From Hanleya hanleyi (taxonomy: Eukaryota; Mollusca; Polyplacophora; Lepidopleurida; Hanleyidae), in NCBI GenBank assembly GCA_036873755.1, contig JAVTVY010025399.1, positions 1 to 64,000 of the forward strand: a stretch of 64,000 bases of DNA, written 5' to 3'. Position 1 is the stretch's first letter; each line of letters opens with the position of its first letter. A program made the translations under genes and the position numbers. The notes under the pieces were generated by a model. The model ran no database searches. It was not told the origin of the DNA and saw only the letters and a list, made by a program, of their open reading frames with translations. Below, in pieces: positions 22,258 to 31,466 of the stretch.

Positions 22258-22450
22258 GGTGGTGGTGGTGGTGGTGGTGGTCAAAATGGCGGTGTGTGTG
22301 TGTGGTCAAAATGGCGGCGTGTGTGTGTGGTCAAAATGGCGGCGTGTGTGTGTGTGGTCAAAATGGCGGCGTGTGTGTGTGGTCAAAATGGCGGCGTGTG
22401 TGTGTGGTCAAAATGGCGGCCTTGTGGGTGGTGGTGGTGGTGGTGGGACC
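22258..22450. repeat. 25-bp minisatellite with CAAAATGGCGG motif, flanked by (GGT)n
   Basis: Starting at about 22280 there are six copies of TCAAAATGGCGGCGTGTGTG plus a short GT tail, period 25 (one copy has 27). A GGT run flanks each side (22258-22280 and about 22428-22446). CAAAATGGCGG matches the known YY1 core. The open frames across this block are a by-product of the repeat. Confidence 0.85.
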
Positions 22451-22557
22451 AAAATGGCGGCATCGAGTGAGAGATCAAGGCATGTCTAGACTTGTTCTGG
22501 GTTGTACAGTTCTGCCATGCGGAGGATGGGTACTAGTATTTCGCTGACGTCCTAGTA

Positions 22558-23541
22558 CACTCAAAATAATAATCCGTTAAAATTTAACGTATTGCTATCC
22601 GTTAGGTAGTTTTAACGGATTAATCCGTTATATAAACGCAAATAGTACGTTATAGTAAGGGAATCTTCCGTTGTTGTATTGCACTGACGGACTCATCCGT
22701 TCCATCAACGGAATATCCCAGACCCAGTCAGCAAGTAATCATTGGTCCTACCTGGGCAAACGTGGGCATGTCGCGGGCTGTGGGGGCATGGGCAACCCTA
22801 CACTGGCCCCAAGTGGGTTAAGTACTGGGAAGCCCACATTCTGAATTGGGCTGTGTAGGCATCTCCACATTAACCTAACCACACCGGGCCGTCGTGGGCA
22901 TCACCGCACCAAGAGTTATCTAACTTGAATGAACCTACTCATTTGTTTTACTTTTATGAGCAGGAAATTGTAATTTTAAAATGTATCTGCTTGTATAATT
23001 GCGTTTGCGATTAATGAGCAATATCGGAATTATATGCCAAACATGTCCGACTCTGTCCGATCGATAGAATTTTAATTTTTTTTAATTTCTTCCTCGACAA
23101 AGAGAAAGCACTGAATTAAAAACCACATGAGAGTTAATCAGCGCAGTCAATATCAATGCGGTTTGAGTTAAAATCATTAAACATTGGATATTACGAACGA
23201 TTCCGATGATCTATATACTGAGATGATTTTTCTCTTAACTCGGACGTTAGAGTTACGTGTAAAAGTCCACTCAATATAAACCCAGATTGCATGGGATAAA
23301 ATTTAATAAATTTCCGGTTACCAGCAAGGGCCCAACGTTGAATCCGTTAAAAAATAAGAATCCGTTACAATAACGGAATATTCCCTCGATTCCCTGGGGA
23401 CGGACTTTTCCGTTGAATTTAACGGATAATAAAATCCGTTGAATCCGTTAAAAAATAGGAATCCGTTACAATAACGGAATATTCCCTTGATTCCCTGGGG
23501 ACGGATTTTTTCCGTTCGAGTAAACGGAATTTTATTTTGAG
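22558..23541. mobile_element. MITE with CACTCAAAATAA TIRs and iterated ATCCGTT motifs
   Basis: CACTCAAAATAATAATCCGTT at the left end is mirrored by the complement of CACTCAAAATAAAATTCCGTT at the right end, with TA on both sides (TA target duplication likely). ATCCGTT/AACGGAT occurs more than fifteen times in both orientations, concentrated in the outer ~180 bp of each end. A ~108-bp direct duplication (starting about 23338 and 23446) lies near the right end. The centre is AT-rich and non-coding. Confidence 0.75.
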
Positions 23542-23779
23542 TGTAATAAACATAATCTATATGTGTTGTACCATGTTAATAGGATCAGTCTAGCATCTGT
23601 ACCACCCTAGGGTCGAGTGTTTATTGTCCCGTGTATCTCCGCAAGAAAACAACAGACAAAATGGCGGCTCCAGGATGGTGCGGGTACGCCCTTCCCACAT
23701 CACGGCGTCGACCGTAGCGCCATCTGCACACACTGAGGCAAGGGAGACAACTCGTGCGGCCTAAGGGTATGGACATAGC

Positions 23780-25025
23780 CGTGTTGGAGCTAGGGGAGCC
23801 ACAAATGGTCCAATGAGATCGAGTGAGGTATCAAAGTGAAGCTTATGTGAAGGGGCATCTAATGGGCTGGGTGTGTGGGTGAACTATCGGCATTCTGCGC
23901 ATGCTCGGTGGCCCAAGGGTATGGAAATAGACGTTTTGGAGCTAGCGAAGCCACTATTGGTCCAGTGGGGTCGAGTGAGGTATCAAAGTGAAGCTTATGT
24001 GAAGGGGCATCTGAGGGGGTGGGTGTGGGGTTGAAATATCGCCATTCTGCGCATGCGCGGTGGCCCGAGGGTATGAAAATAGACGTTTTGGAGCTAGCGA
24101 AGCCAATAATGGTCCGATGGGATCGAGTGAGGTATCAAAGTGAAGCCTAGGTGAGGGGGCATCTAATGGGCTGGGTGTGTGGGTGAACTATCGGCATTCT
24201 GCGCATGCTCGGTGGCCCAAGGGTATGGAAATAGACGTTTGGAGCTAGCGAAGCCACTATTGGTCCAGTGGGGTCAGTGAGGTATCAAAGTGAAGCTTAT
24301 GTAGAAGGGGCATCTGATGGGGTGGGTGTGGGGTTGAAATATCGCCATTATGCGCATGCGCGGTGGCGGGGGTATGAAAATAGACGTTTTGGAGCTAAGC
24401 GAAGCCAATAATGGTCCGATGAGGTCGAGTGAGGTATCCAAGTGAAGCTTATGTGAAGGGCATCTGACTTAACTAGTGGGTTGAACTGGCGTCATTCTGC
24501 GCATGCGCGGGTGGCCCAAGGGCTGTGCAAATAGACGTTTTGGCATCTAGGGGAGCCACAAATGGTCCAATGGGGTCATATGAGGTATCCATGTGAAGCA
24601 CTTGGCTGATGAGGGCACTCTCACTGGACTGGGTGTGGGGTTGAACTATCGTCATTCTGCGCATGCGCGGTGGCCCAAGGGTATGGAAATAGACGTTTCG
24701 GCATCTAGGGGAGCCACTATTGGTCAGTGGGGTCATATGAGGTATCCATGTGAAGCATTCGTGAAGGGGCATCTCCACTGGACTAGTGGGTTGACATAGC
24801 GTCATTCTGCGCATGCGCGGTGGCCCAAGGAGGTATGAACATAGACGTTTTGAGAGCTAGGGGAGTCTCTCATGGGCCGACGGAGTTGGTGAGGTATCCA
24901 TGTGAAGCATTCGTTAAGGGGCATCTCACTGGACTAGTGGGTTGACATAGCGTCATTCTGCGCATGCGCGGTGGCCCAAGGGTATGAACATAGACGTTTT
25001 GAGAGCTAGGGGAGTCCCTCATTTG
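23780..25025. repeat. ~150-bp tandem array with GCGCATGCGC palindromes (P1 left flank)
   Basis: Eight units have their GCGCATGC cores near 23898, 24049, 24199, 24352, 24500, 24659, 24812 and 24960. Each unit also carries GGTGGCCCAAGGGTATG, ATAGACGTTTTGGAGCTA, a GCCACTATTGGTCC-like block and GAGTGAGGTATC. Most cores read GCGCATGCGC, an NRF1-type palindrome. About one and a half inverted units lie on the other flank of element P1 (37860-38060), so the array belongs to, or grew from, the P1 terminal inverted repeat. Confidence 0.75.
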
Positions 25026-25029
25026 GGTG

Positions 25030-25530
25030 TCTTCGTATCCATTCTGCTGCGCAGGTCACGTGGGGGTTGTGACGTCACTTCCGGTTTTCACTAAAACTAC
25101 CTCCAAACCCAGAAGAGTTTCAATGTTCAACCCGCCGGGGTGTTTTCCCGTCCCCGCCCCGGCGCCCCGCAGCGCGCGCGCGGGTTCTCCGGAAGTGCGC
25201 GTCATCACCGGCAGTGCGCGCGCGGGACAAAAGGTCACATCCAAGTGACAATGTTGCGGCATCGATATAGTCAGAGCTTGAGCACAAAAAGGGGATTCTA
25301 CATGAACGTGAAAAAGATGGGCAGTTCCATTTGCACCAATCAGCGGCCGAGAAAAAAAAGAGCCAATCAGCGGTCGAGAAAAAGAACCAATCAGCGGCCG
25401 AACAATCAGCCAATCGAATTGGGGTACTCACGGTGTGCTTTCGCTGACGACCGCGCCTACATCCGGGTTCTTCTCAACATCCGGGTAATGTTTTCTGGAG
25501 ATGGATGGGTTAGCTTTGGCTCCATTCTAG
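25030..25530. repeat. P1 left terminal inverted repeat (core)
   Basis: Pairs with the reverse complement of 37205-37840. Shared blocks in order: TGACGTCAYTTCCGGTTT; a GC-rich CGCGCGCGCGGG stretch followed by CCGGAAGTGCG; CAATGTTGCGGCATCGATAT; AGAGCTTGA; GATGGGCAGTTCCATTTG; a series of CCAATCAGCGG boxes; and CGCCTACATCCGGGT. The arms differ by several indels, including a GGTCAAAAGGTCAAA duplication present only on the right. Confidence 0.75.
25336..25414. promoter_or_regulatory. CCAAT-box array, left TIR
   Basis: CCAAT at 25336, 25363, 25387 and 25410 (spacing 27, 24, 23). The first three are in the context CCAATCAGCGGYCGA. CCAAT is the NF-Y core. The ATTGG series in the right TIR has the same ~24-bp rhythm. 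Confidence 0.6.
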
Positions 25531-25915
25531 GCCACTGATTGGCTAATACGGTGTTCAAAGCCACTTTCATGCATTATGTTCATAGAACTTATAGTCATAA
25601 ACTTAATCTATACGTGTTGAACGAGTCTCTTCACTCACCGTATACACGCACCTCAATGAAATGCCCGCTCCAAACCTAGACCAAAACACGTACTTGGTCT
25701 GTGGGCTGATTTCATTGGCTCTCTATGTTACTATAGTGCTCTTGCATTCTAACCTTGATGGGTTACATTTTGGCCCCATCCTACACCACTGATTTCAGTT
25801 TGACTGAATCTCCACATTGGGCATTGATGCATTATGAATAAAACACACAACACAGGGTTTTTTGGTGAGATCTCATTTTGTTTTTTATTCAGTAACAACA
25901 ACAACGTGAGAACAA
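25531..25915. other. P1 interior between TIR and protease
   Basis: Non-coding. I see nothing specific beyond a short AT-rich tract. Confidence 0.4.
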
Positions 25916-25919
25916 CCAC

Positions 25920-26090
25920 GTGAAAACTCAAGCCCAGAACAAGGGGCTTGTACATTGAAAGAACTGAAGCCCAGAACAAGGGGCTTGCTAGAACTGAAGC
26001 CCAGAACAGGGGGCTTGTAAACTTAAGCCCAGAACAGCGGGCGTATGTACATTGAAAGAACTTAAGCCTAGAACGGGGCTTGTACATTGA
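25920..26090. repeat. ~30-36 bp minisatellite at the protease 3' end
   Basis: Five copies of AAGCCCAGAACAAGGGGCTT with variable tails (TGTACATTGAAAGAACT). The unit includes the last codons and stop of the protease gene, so it grew by duplication of the gene end. Confidence 0.7.
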
Positions 26091-26231
26091 AATGATGGGC
26101 GGCCCAGTCATAGACGAGTACATCGCGGTCCTCGGCCTTGGGGTACTCGCCAAACATCTGTACGATGGTAGATAAGGGTCTTCCCCGGCATCGATGGTAC
26201 AGGTAAAACAAGCAATATTGTCCGCACACGC
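26068..26231 (-). pseudogene. P1 adenovirus-type cysteine protease, C-terminal part
   Basis: Encodes TSSVCGQYCLFYLYHRCRG, the catalytic-cysteine segment of adenain-like proteases (S-x-x-C-G-x-Y/H-C), followed by a short tail ending in the stop at 26068. It is separated from the N-terminal half (26767-27064) by a 535-bp retroelement insertion. In Polintons and adenoviruses this enzyme matures capsid proteins. Confidence 0.75.
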
Positions 26232-26766
26232 TACTGGTCAGTAGAAACTTATAAAACAGGGCTATTCCACCAAGCGCCTTCACTCAAAGTTTCTCAAATT
26301 TGGCGATACATATCGCATGCTGATAGCAAAACACGAACGTAGCGTGCAAGATCTATGGCGCTACGTTTCGTAACTTGTGTCTAATTCCGCTTAACCCGGG
26401 GCTAGGGGCCGTATGAACCCATGTACTTCAAGATCCTCATGGTACTCATGAACAGTCACAATCAAAGCGTGACTGAGATACATCATTCTTTAGATGACGA
26501 CTTTACAACGAATATTATGGATTAAGAATACTGATCAGCGATACGGATTTGATATTTTTGGAACATCATGATGTCTTGCCGGCATCATTGAAAACTGTTG
26601 ACCGCTTCTCTCTTGCAGGAAACAAGCCTATGTTTATGTATACTATGATTGTCTTTTTGAATTTGGTGCTAATACTGTTATGTGGAAAATGGAATAGGTC
26701 TTTGGATTATGGACGCGGATATTCTCTAATGGACGACGGCTGGATTATGAATGACGGACTAGACGC
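26232..26766 (+). mobile_element. 5'-truncated retroelement copy inserted in the protease
   Basis: Almost identical to the reverse complement of 51404-51905, the 3' part of the reverse-transcriptase element further right. It contains the last ~45 RT codons (..LWRYVS stop at about 26371) and the whole 3' tail ending GACTAGACGCTTGTAATT. Truncation on the 5' side and a shared 3' end fit target-primed reverse transcription. It inserted between the protease segments ending TLQ and starting TSSVC. Confidence 0.8.
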
Positions 26767-27064
26767 TTGTAATTTGCAACGTTTGACTGTTCCAACACCA
26801 CGTCTCTGTGCCTTGATCCATGAAGTCTGTTAAATCGGGATGGAGGGGTGGCAGGCCGTACGGGTCAAAGTATTCCCCCTGCTGTTCTGTCAAGTACACG
26901 CCCACCCAATGCTCACCAGGCCGATCCATCGGATCCGTGTTGAGAACGTATGCAGCAGGATACATGCGGTCTACTGGGAACACATCTCGGGCGAACACCC
27001 CTTGAAAGACCCTACGTGTCTCTGGGTCATTCTCCAGCACGGTGGTTATCTGCTCTGTATCCAT
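26767..27064 (-). pseudogene. P1 adenovirus-type cysteine protease, N-terminal part
   Basis: The ATG at 27064 lies one base past the MCP stop. It reads MDTEQITTVLENDPETRRVF, then FPVDRMYPAAYVLNTDPMDR, then GEHWVGVYL with the catalytic His, then EYFDPYGLPP with the Asp, then the CWNSQTLQ segment that normally leads straight to the catalytic Cys region. The 26232-26766 insertion separates His/Asp from Cys, so the enzyme as written is dead. Length and order otherwise fit Polinton PRO. Confidence 0.8.
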
Positions 27065-27065
27065 G

Positions 27066-28333
27066 TTAGGTGGAGAAGTCACACAGCACGTTGTGCGCCT
27101 TGTCCACTTGAATGATGTTGTCAAATTCGGCGTAGCAGATCACATTGACGGTGCTCCGGAGGGCTCGTTGAAAGTGGATTTCCAACCGTAAATTGCCTTG
27201 CTTGGCCAGGGCCAGCTGATGGTCGTTCTCTAAGGTGGGGGTCAGATCGAAACCGAACAATGTGTATCCATTCCCGTAGTCCTCCCGACTGATGAAATTC
27301 CCTTCGTCCTGGTTGATTTGACCGGTGGCTGTAAACAGACTCTGATAGGCTCGAATGAAATTCGCGCGCCCAAAGTTCGGTGTTAAGGCCGTGGCTGGCA
27401 CCGGTTGTCCATCCACATGCAGGGCCACAAAATTGATGCCGAAATGTTTAAAGTCAAATGAATTCTCTGGGTAGGCTCCACTGAAACTGGTATTTTCCAC
27501 ACAGGCCAGGATCAATCGCTTGGGTAGTTCCCCCAGGAACAGGTTTTCTTTGTTGGCGCTCATATTTCCAGCAGACACAGGGAACACTTTGGTTTGTACA
27601 CGTCGGATAGGGTACTGGGCTGGTTTTGTTTCCAAGGCTTTCATGTGTCCCAATTGAACGGCTGGATTCGGTTTCACTTTTCGGACATACAGGACTGCGT
27701 CTTCGATGACAATCTTATAGTCAGCTACATGCGCCTCTACGTTAGTGGCCATCAAGGCGAAGGTGGGAGGCGCCCGTATCAGTCGGATTTTGATGGGGAT
27801 CTTGTTCAAGAGGTATCGGTCTTGCATGAACATGTCTGCGTGCAGTCGACCGATCATATCCACCGAGACACCGTTCGCGGGCAAAGCCTTCCGTTTGCTA
27901 TATCCCGTATTGTCGTTCTCTGCGCCCATGTGCTCGGCTTTGTCCTGGTAGAATAAAGCGGCTGTCAGTTGGCTCGATAGGGGTACGTGTTGGTCGAGTC
28001 ACTGATGAGTTTGTCGCTGAGAAATATATCCACTTGTTGAAACATCGAGTGCAGCCAGAGATTCGTGGGGCCCACCGTTGCTTGGTCGGCGATTCTGGTG
28101 TTATCTCCATTGACGATCTTGGCTTTCACATACAAGTAGGTATGGGCTAAATCCACATAGGTCGTATCCGCATTACTGATGGTGAACTCGATGGGCCCTG
28201 TTGCGTTGATGCTGGACAGCGGGAGATGCTCCACCCATAATCCTTGTTCGGCACTGGTCTGTGTGGGCGGCACGGTCCACAAATCAAATTCACTGTTGGT
28301 GGAGAGGCAGGACTCGGCGTGGATCAAGGACAT
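27066..28333 (-). pseudogene. P1 major capsid protein (double-jelly-roll type), one frameshift
   Basis: The ATG at 28333 gives MSLIHAESCLSTNSEFDLWT, VPPTQTSAEQGLWVEH and a strand-rich region (IEFTISNADTTYVDLAHTYL, FQQVDIFLSDKLIS). The frame shifts by one base at about 27962. The second part has MGAENDNTGYSKRKALPANG, ALHVDGQPVPATALTPNFGR and a C-terminus NVICYAEFDNIIQVDKAHNV. These match the 'F54H12.2-like' proteins of invertebrate genomes, which are Polinton/adintovirus major capsid proteins (hexon-like trimers building the icosahedral shell). Total length of about 420 aa is normal. It starts a few bases after the pX-like gene and is followed immediately by the protease. Confidence 0.8.
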
Positions 28334-28336
28334 GTT

Positions 28337-28740
28337 TTAAGAAAAGATATCCCGGGTCTTCGATGTGCGTCGTCGCTGGGTCGGTCGTCGACTGGTGCGT
28401 GGTCTCAGTGGTGCAGGTCTTTTATTCCCTACGGTACGTTGTGCTTTGGCCACCAAGACGCCTCCCGCTTCTTTGGCCCGCCGTTTCAAGGCTTCTTTGG
28501 GTGCCGTACCCCCAAGACATCACCGGCCACTTGCAGTCCACTGCGTACCGCTTGTTTGCCGATTGCTTTCACCCCACGCGTCACCAAGGGCAGGAACGTT
28601 TTGACGATGCTGCCGAGTATGTTCCCCAGTCCATGTCCACGTTGCATGCGTGCACCACTGAACACCGGAAAGCCACCGCCGGCCTGTTGGGCATAATAGT
28701 CCATATAGCTGCGTGCATCGCACTCGTAAGGCACCTTCAT
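28337..28740 (-). pseudogene. P1 pX/pVI-like basic virion protein, one frameshift
   Basis: Begins MKVPYECDARSYMDYYAQQA, then GGGFPVFSGARMQRGHGLGN and an amphipathic, positively charged segment (ILGSIVKTFLPLVTRGVKAI, GKQAVRSGLQVAGDVLG). The frame shifts by one base in a G-run near 28508 and continues as an Ala/Lys/Arg-rich tail to TAA at 28337. Such GHGLGxxxxx-amphipathic proteins occur in Polintons next to the capsid genes and resemble adenovirus pX/pVI in composition; a role inside the capsid is inferred. Its ATG overlaps the penton stop (TAATG). Confidence 0.7.
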
Positions 28741-29528
28741 TATACAAAGTGGGGAGCACGTGCTTGTCGAAAATAAAGTGTCAGCACCACTTTCCCGCGT
28801 TGGAATGCCACCGGTCGTCCCGTGTCATCTCTTATATCCACCGTGATCGTGTTGATGTGGGTTTGTCGTACGGGCAGGTAGAGCATGTGGGTGAAACTGT
28901 GGGTGACTTGATCGCCATACTTATTTTTAATGGGCACCACCCGTAACAGAGGTGTGTTGATATCGCCCACGATGTGGGTGTCCACCACGTCCGAGTAGAC
29001 GTAGAGTCCGTACATACCCGACTTCATATCCATCGGGATCTCGCCTTGGTGGGCGATGGGACCAGCGAACGTCTGTAGATCGAAGCCCAGCATTTGCTGT
29101 AGGATAGGACTCAGTACGACACTCGCGTTGGCGGTGACGGTAAGCTCTGCCTTGTCGTTGTGTGCGTTGTAATCGAAGTCCACGTGATTCTTGAAGGGAT
29201 AGGCTTGGATGGGTTTTGAACTATTCGTGACCTGCCGTAGAGCCTTATAATGCAACAGTCTTGACAGCCCACCGATGAACTCCTTGGGCGTATCGTATTG
29301 GCCTTCGGCGAGGGTGAGTCGGGTGTCTTTTCCTTCGTAGGTCACCTCGTACCACACTTCATTGGCTCGCACGTTGTACCACGAGTAAGGGTATTGGATA
29401 TCCACAAGGCCATATTCCCATCGTCCAGGTAAATGCAACGCTTGCGGTAACTGGGTCACGTACTTGGCCACGGTATTGTCAGAAAACACATCCAGCGAAC
29501 TGTTACTGGGTAGGGTGAGGTAAAACAT
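28740..29528 (-). CDS. P1 minor capsid (penton-like) protein
   Basis: A 262-aa intact frame starting MFYLTLPSNSSLDVFSDNTV, then LPQALHLPGRWEYGLVDIQY and PYSWYNVRANEVWYEV. Its middle section has MYGLYVYSDVVDTHIVGDIN, and the end has GRPVAFQRGKVVLTLYFRQA. These are features of the Polinton minor capsid family, predicted to be a single jelly-roll penton base. The ATG at 29528 is preceded by TATTAAAA ~32 bases upstream. The stop overlaps the next gene's start. It lies between the 247-aa virion-type gene and the pX-like gene, the usual morphogenesis cluster. Confidence 0.75.
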   Translation of the reverse strand: MFYLTLPSNSSLDVFSDNTVAKYVTQLPQALHLPGRWEYGLVDIQYPYSWYNVRANEVWYEVTYEGKDTRLTLAEGQYDTPKEFIGGLSRLLHYKALRQVTNSSKPIQAYPFKNHVDFDYNAHNDKAELTVTANASVVLSPILQQMLGFDLQTFAGPIAHQGEIPMDMKSGMYGLYVYSDVVDTHIVGDINTPLLRVVPIKNKYGDQVTHSFTHMLYLPVRQTHINTITVDIRDDTGRPVAFQRGKVVLTLYFRQARAPHFV

Positions 29529-29629
29529 GACGACTGAGCTGCCCTGCTGCTGCTGTTGGTTTTAATAGGTGTTCCAAGCCTTGGGCGGTTGTGTCCGGCG
29601 TCGTGTTCGTCGCGGTGACTTGCTACGTG

Positions 29630-30373
29630 TCACGGCTCTGGTTTTTTAAAGGCACGAAAATAAGGTGCCCGTTGTGGTGGTGTTTTGGGGGGTGACTCCG
29701 GTTGCCATTCGGATTCCCAAGAAGGTAGTGGGCCACTCGGCGATTGCTGGGTTTGCTGCATAAAGGCCCAGCGGTGGGGGTTCCCCACCAATTCCTGTGA
29801 TACATGCATGTCTTTCAAGCCTTGAGCAAAGGCCTCCCATCCTCGAGGATCCGTGTGCGATCTGCGTTTACGCATCAGGTCATTCACTAAATCCGTCATG
29901 TGGGTCCCGGGGACCACCTGATTCTGTACCAGTAGTTCTCCTTTATCATTCCAAGTCATGTTAGGATTCTGTTTCATCCGTTGTAATACCAGGCCAGCTT
30001 GTTTCTTGAACGATGCAGGTACACTCTTCAGGACTTCGTCTTCCATCCACTGTGGGGCTGTGGGTGGTACCCCTGGTAATGGCGGCTGTTGGAGCGGTGC
30101 TGAGGTCGGCGGTGTGTCACGTGGTGGTGGTGGTGGTGGTGGTGGTGGGGTAGAGAGGGTTTTGCATTGGTCCATGAACGTCATGTACCGTTGAAGCGTC
30201 TCATTGTACCGTTGTACTTTCTCACTGTCGCTTAACCCCGGTCTCTGTAAGATCTGTTGCATCTCTCCATCGAGGCTGTTTATGATCTTCACCGTAGGTG
30301 GGACAGGGTAGGGCGATTGGAGGTTTTGAAGCAACCGAGGTTCGACGAGGACCATTTTTTTCGTGTGGTTCAT
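29630..30373 (-). CDS. P1 Pro-rich minor virion-type protein (247 aa)
   Basis: Starts MNHTKKMVLVEPRLLQNLQS. A helical motif follows (NSLDGEMQQILQRPGLSDSE then KVQRYNETLQRYMTF), then a polyproline run (nine Pro, ~residue 77-85), a Pro-rich linker, and a C-terminal region with MTWNDKGELLVQNQVVPGTH and DPRGWEAFAQGL. The 'LD..M..IL....LSD.EK...YN..LQRY' signature recurs in Polinton-encoded proteins of unknown role; I infer a structural role from its place among capsid genes. The frame is intact, and the start overlaps the preceding gene's stop as ATGA. Confidence 0.6.
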   Translation of the reverse strand: MNHTKKMVLVEPRLLQNLQSPYPVPPTVKIINSLDGEMQQILQRPGLSDSEKVQRYNETLQRYMTFMDQCKTLSTPPPPPPPPPRDTPPTSAPLQQPPLPGVPPTAPQWMEDEVLKSVPASFKKQAGLVLQRMKQNPNMTWNDKGELLVQNQVVPGTHMTDLVNDLMRKRRSHTDPRGWEAFAQGLKDMHVSQELVGNPHRWAFMQQTQQSPSGPLPSWESEWQPESPPKTPPQRAPYFRAFKKPEP

Positions 30374-30711
30374 TGTCGGCCGAAGAGTCCACCCAATACT
30401 GGACCCAACACAGAAGCGGCCAACGGTGCTAAGATGGCCCCGAGAAAGCCGCCTTTCTGTAACACCTTTTTCTTTTGTGTTTGTGGGACCCGCTTATGGA
30501 CTAGGGTTCGGAGACCTGTCTTATGCTTGGCCAACTTGGTCTTCTGAGCCGGAGTCAGTGATACGTTGCCTTTTAACAGGTTGTACCCGATCTCGCACAG
30601 ACAGCGTACAAGGTCAGGGTCCGCACCGCGTACAATGGTTCGGACTAACTCGGGAGGGGCCGTCTTCAATACACGGGGCGTGGGAGCGTGCTTCCGTACT
30701 CGCGCAGACAT
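30370..30711 (-). CDS. P1 basic minor virion-type protein (113 aa)
   Basis: I chose the ATG at 30711 (MSARVRKHAPTPRVLKTAPP). The body has VRCLCEIGYNLLKGNVSLTP and AQKTKLAKHKTGLRTLV, then QKKKVLQKGGFLGAILAPLA ending in a small hydrophobic Gly/Ala/Leu-rich tail. The pattern 'LC...NLLKGN..L...QK..L..HK..L..L' with a terminal GGFLGALL-type segment is common in Polinton/adintovirus elements. The basic charge plus hydrophobic tail suggests a core or membrane-lytic virion protein (inference). A TATA-like ATAAAA lies ~38 bases upstream. Confidence 0.65.
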   Translation of the reverse strand: MSARVRKHAPTPRVLKTAPPELVRTIVRGADPDLVRCLCEIGYNLLKGNVSLTPAQKTKLAKHKTGLRTLVHKRVPQTQKKKVLQKGGFLGAILAPLAASVLGPVLGGLFGRQ

Positions 30712-30858
30712 CCTGTACAACTAATGCTAGAACCCACAACTCTGCTCCTTTTATCTACTTCAGAGAACATAACCCTGCTGTGGTATTCATTCTTTTTATT
30801 ATTCCCCATCATCAAACACACAGACCCAGCTGGGGGCGCCGCTGTGGGTGTGTTTACA

Positions 30859-31466
30859 TTATTTTTGCATGTACACGTGGTGGGTCTCTCCGGGAAAGAT
30901 GCCGGTCCGTAGTCGAAGGTGGTCGGGGGTGGCTTGCTTGAGGTCGAAGAGCATATACCCGTGCTGAGGGGTTGTGGCATCGTTAAAGGCTTCCAACGCA
31001 AACGGTGTGCGGCCGGGATATATCTGTCTCGCCAAGTGCAGCAGTTGAGTGGTATCTCTCGGGTTTTTGAAGACCACCAGGTAGTGGGCATTAAGCTGAT
31101 GTTCCTATGTTCTTTGTTTTTACTGAACAGATTCTGCACAATGTAGATGATGCTGAGCCGTCGATGATGGCTGCCTTTGGTAAAGAGTTGGGTGACCCGC
31201 GCATCCGTCTCCGCCATGAGATCATCCAGAACCACCAAGGTGTCGGGTTCCAAATCGGCCAGGTTGGGTAGGCCTTCCACGAACGTGATGTGGGGCATTG
31301 CTGCATACGCTTCCTGCCACTCTCCGTAACACCACACGACTCGGGCAATGGGTGGGGTGATCATGCTGTCGGCGTGTTGAAGGAGCTTCCAGACGAAGTG
31401 CGTTTTGCCGGAACCCGTCGGTCCTGCGATGAGACACGTGAAGGGATGCTGCCACCGAGGGTCCAT
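30859..31466 (-). pseudogene. P1 packaging ATPase (A32/FtsK-HerA type), one frameshift
   Basis: The ATG at 31466 gives MDPRWQHPFTCLIAGPTGSG-KT with Walker A GPTGSGKT. Then VWCYGEWQEAY, Walker B LVVLDDLM (~residue 78-85) and IIYIVQNLFSKNKEHRNISL with sensor Gln-Asn. The frame shifts by one base at about 31090 (a TTAA run). The second part reads HYLVVFKNPRDTTQLLHLAR, then EAFNDATTPQHGYMLFDLKQ, with a stop at 30859. About 200 aa, as in Polinton ATPases, which drive DNA into capsids. Its 5' end overlaps the membrane-protein gene by ~105 bases. Confidence 0.85.

Noticed and set aside
22199..22547. Trp/Val/Cys-rich open frames
   Set aside because: Produced by the 25-bp minisatellite and GGT runs. 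No independent coding evidence.
24593..24814. CRISPR-like regular repeats
   Set aside because: Units are ~150 bp, contiguous and diverged, with no spacer structure, in a eukaryotic genome.
25140..25538. 132-codon + frame across the left TIR
   Set aside because: GC-rich TIR sequence with CCAAT repeats. The matching right TIR has no comparable frame.
25749..26153. 134-codon frame on the - strand
   Set aside because: It is the protease 3'-end minisatellite read in another frame.
28261..28776. 171-codon + frame opposite pX/MCP
   Set aside because: Antisense shadow. The - strand reading carries the family motifs.
30363..30941. 192-codon + frame
   Set aside because: Antisense to the 113-aa and 247-aa P1 genes. 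No family similarity.
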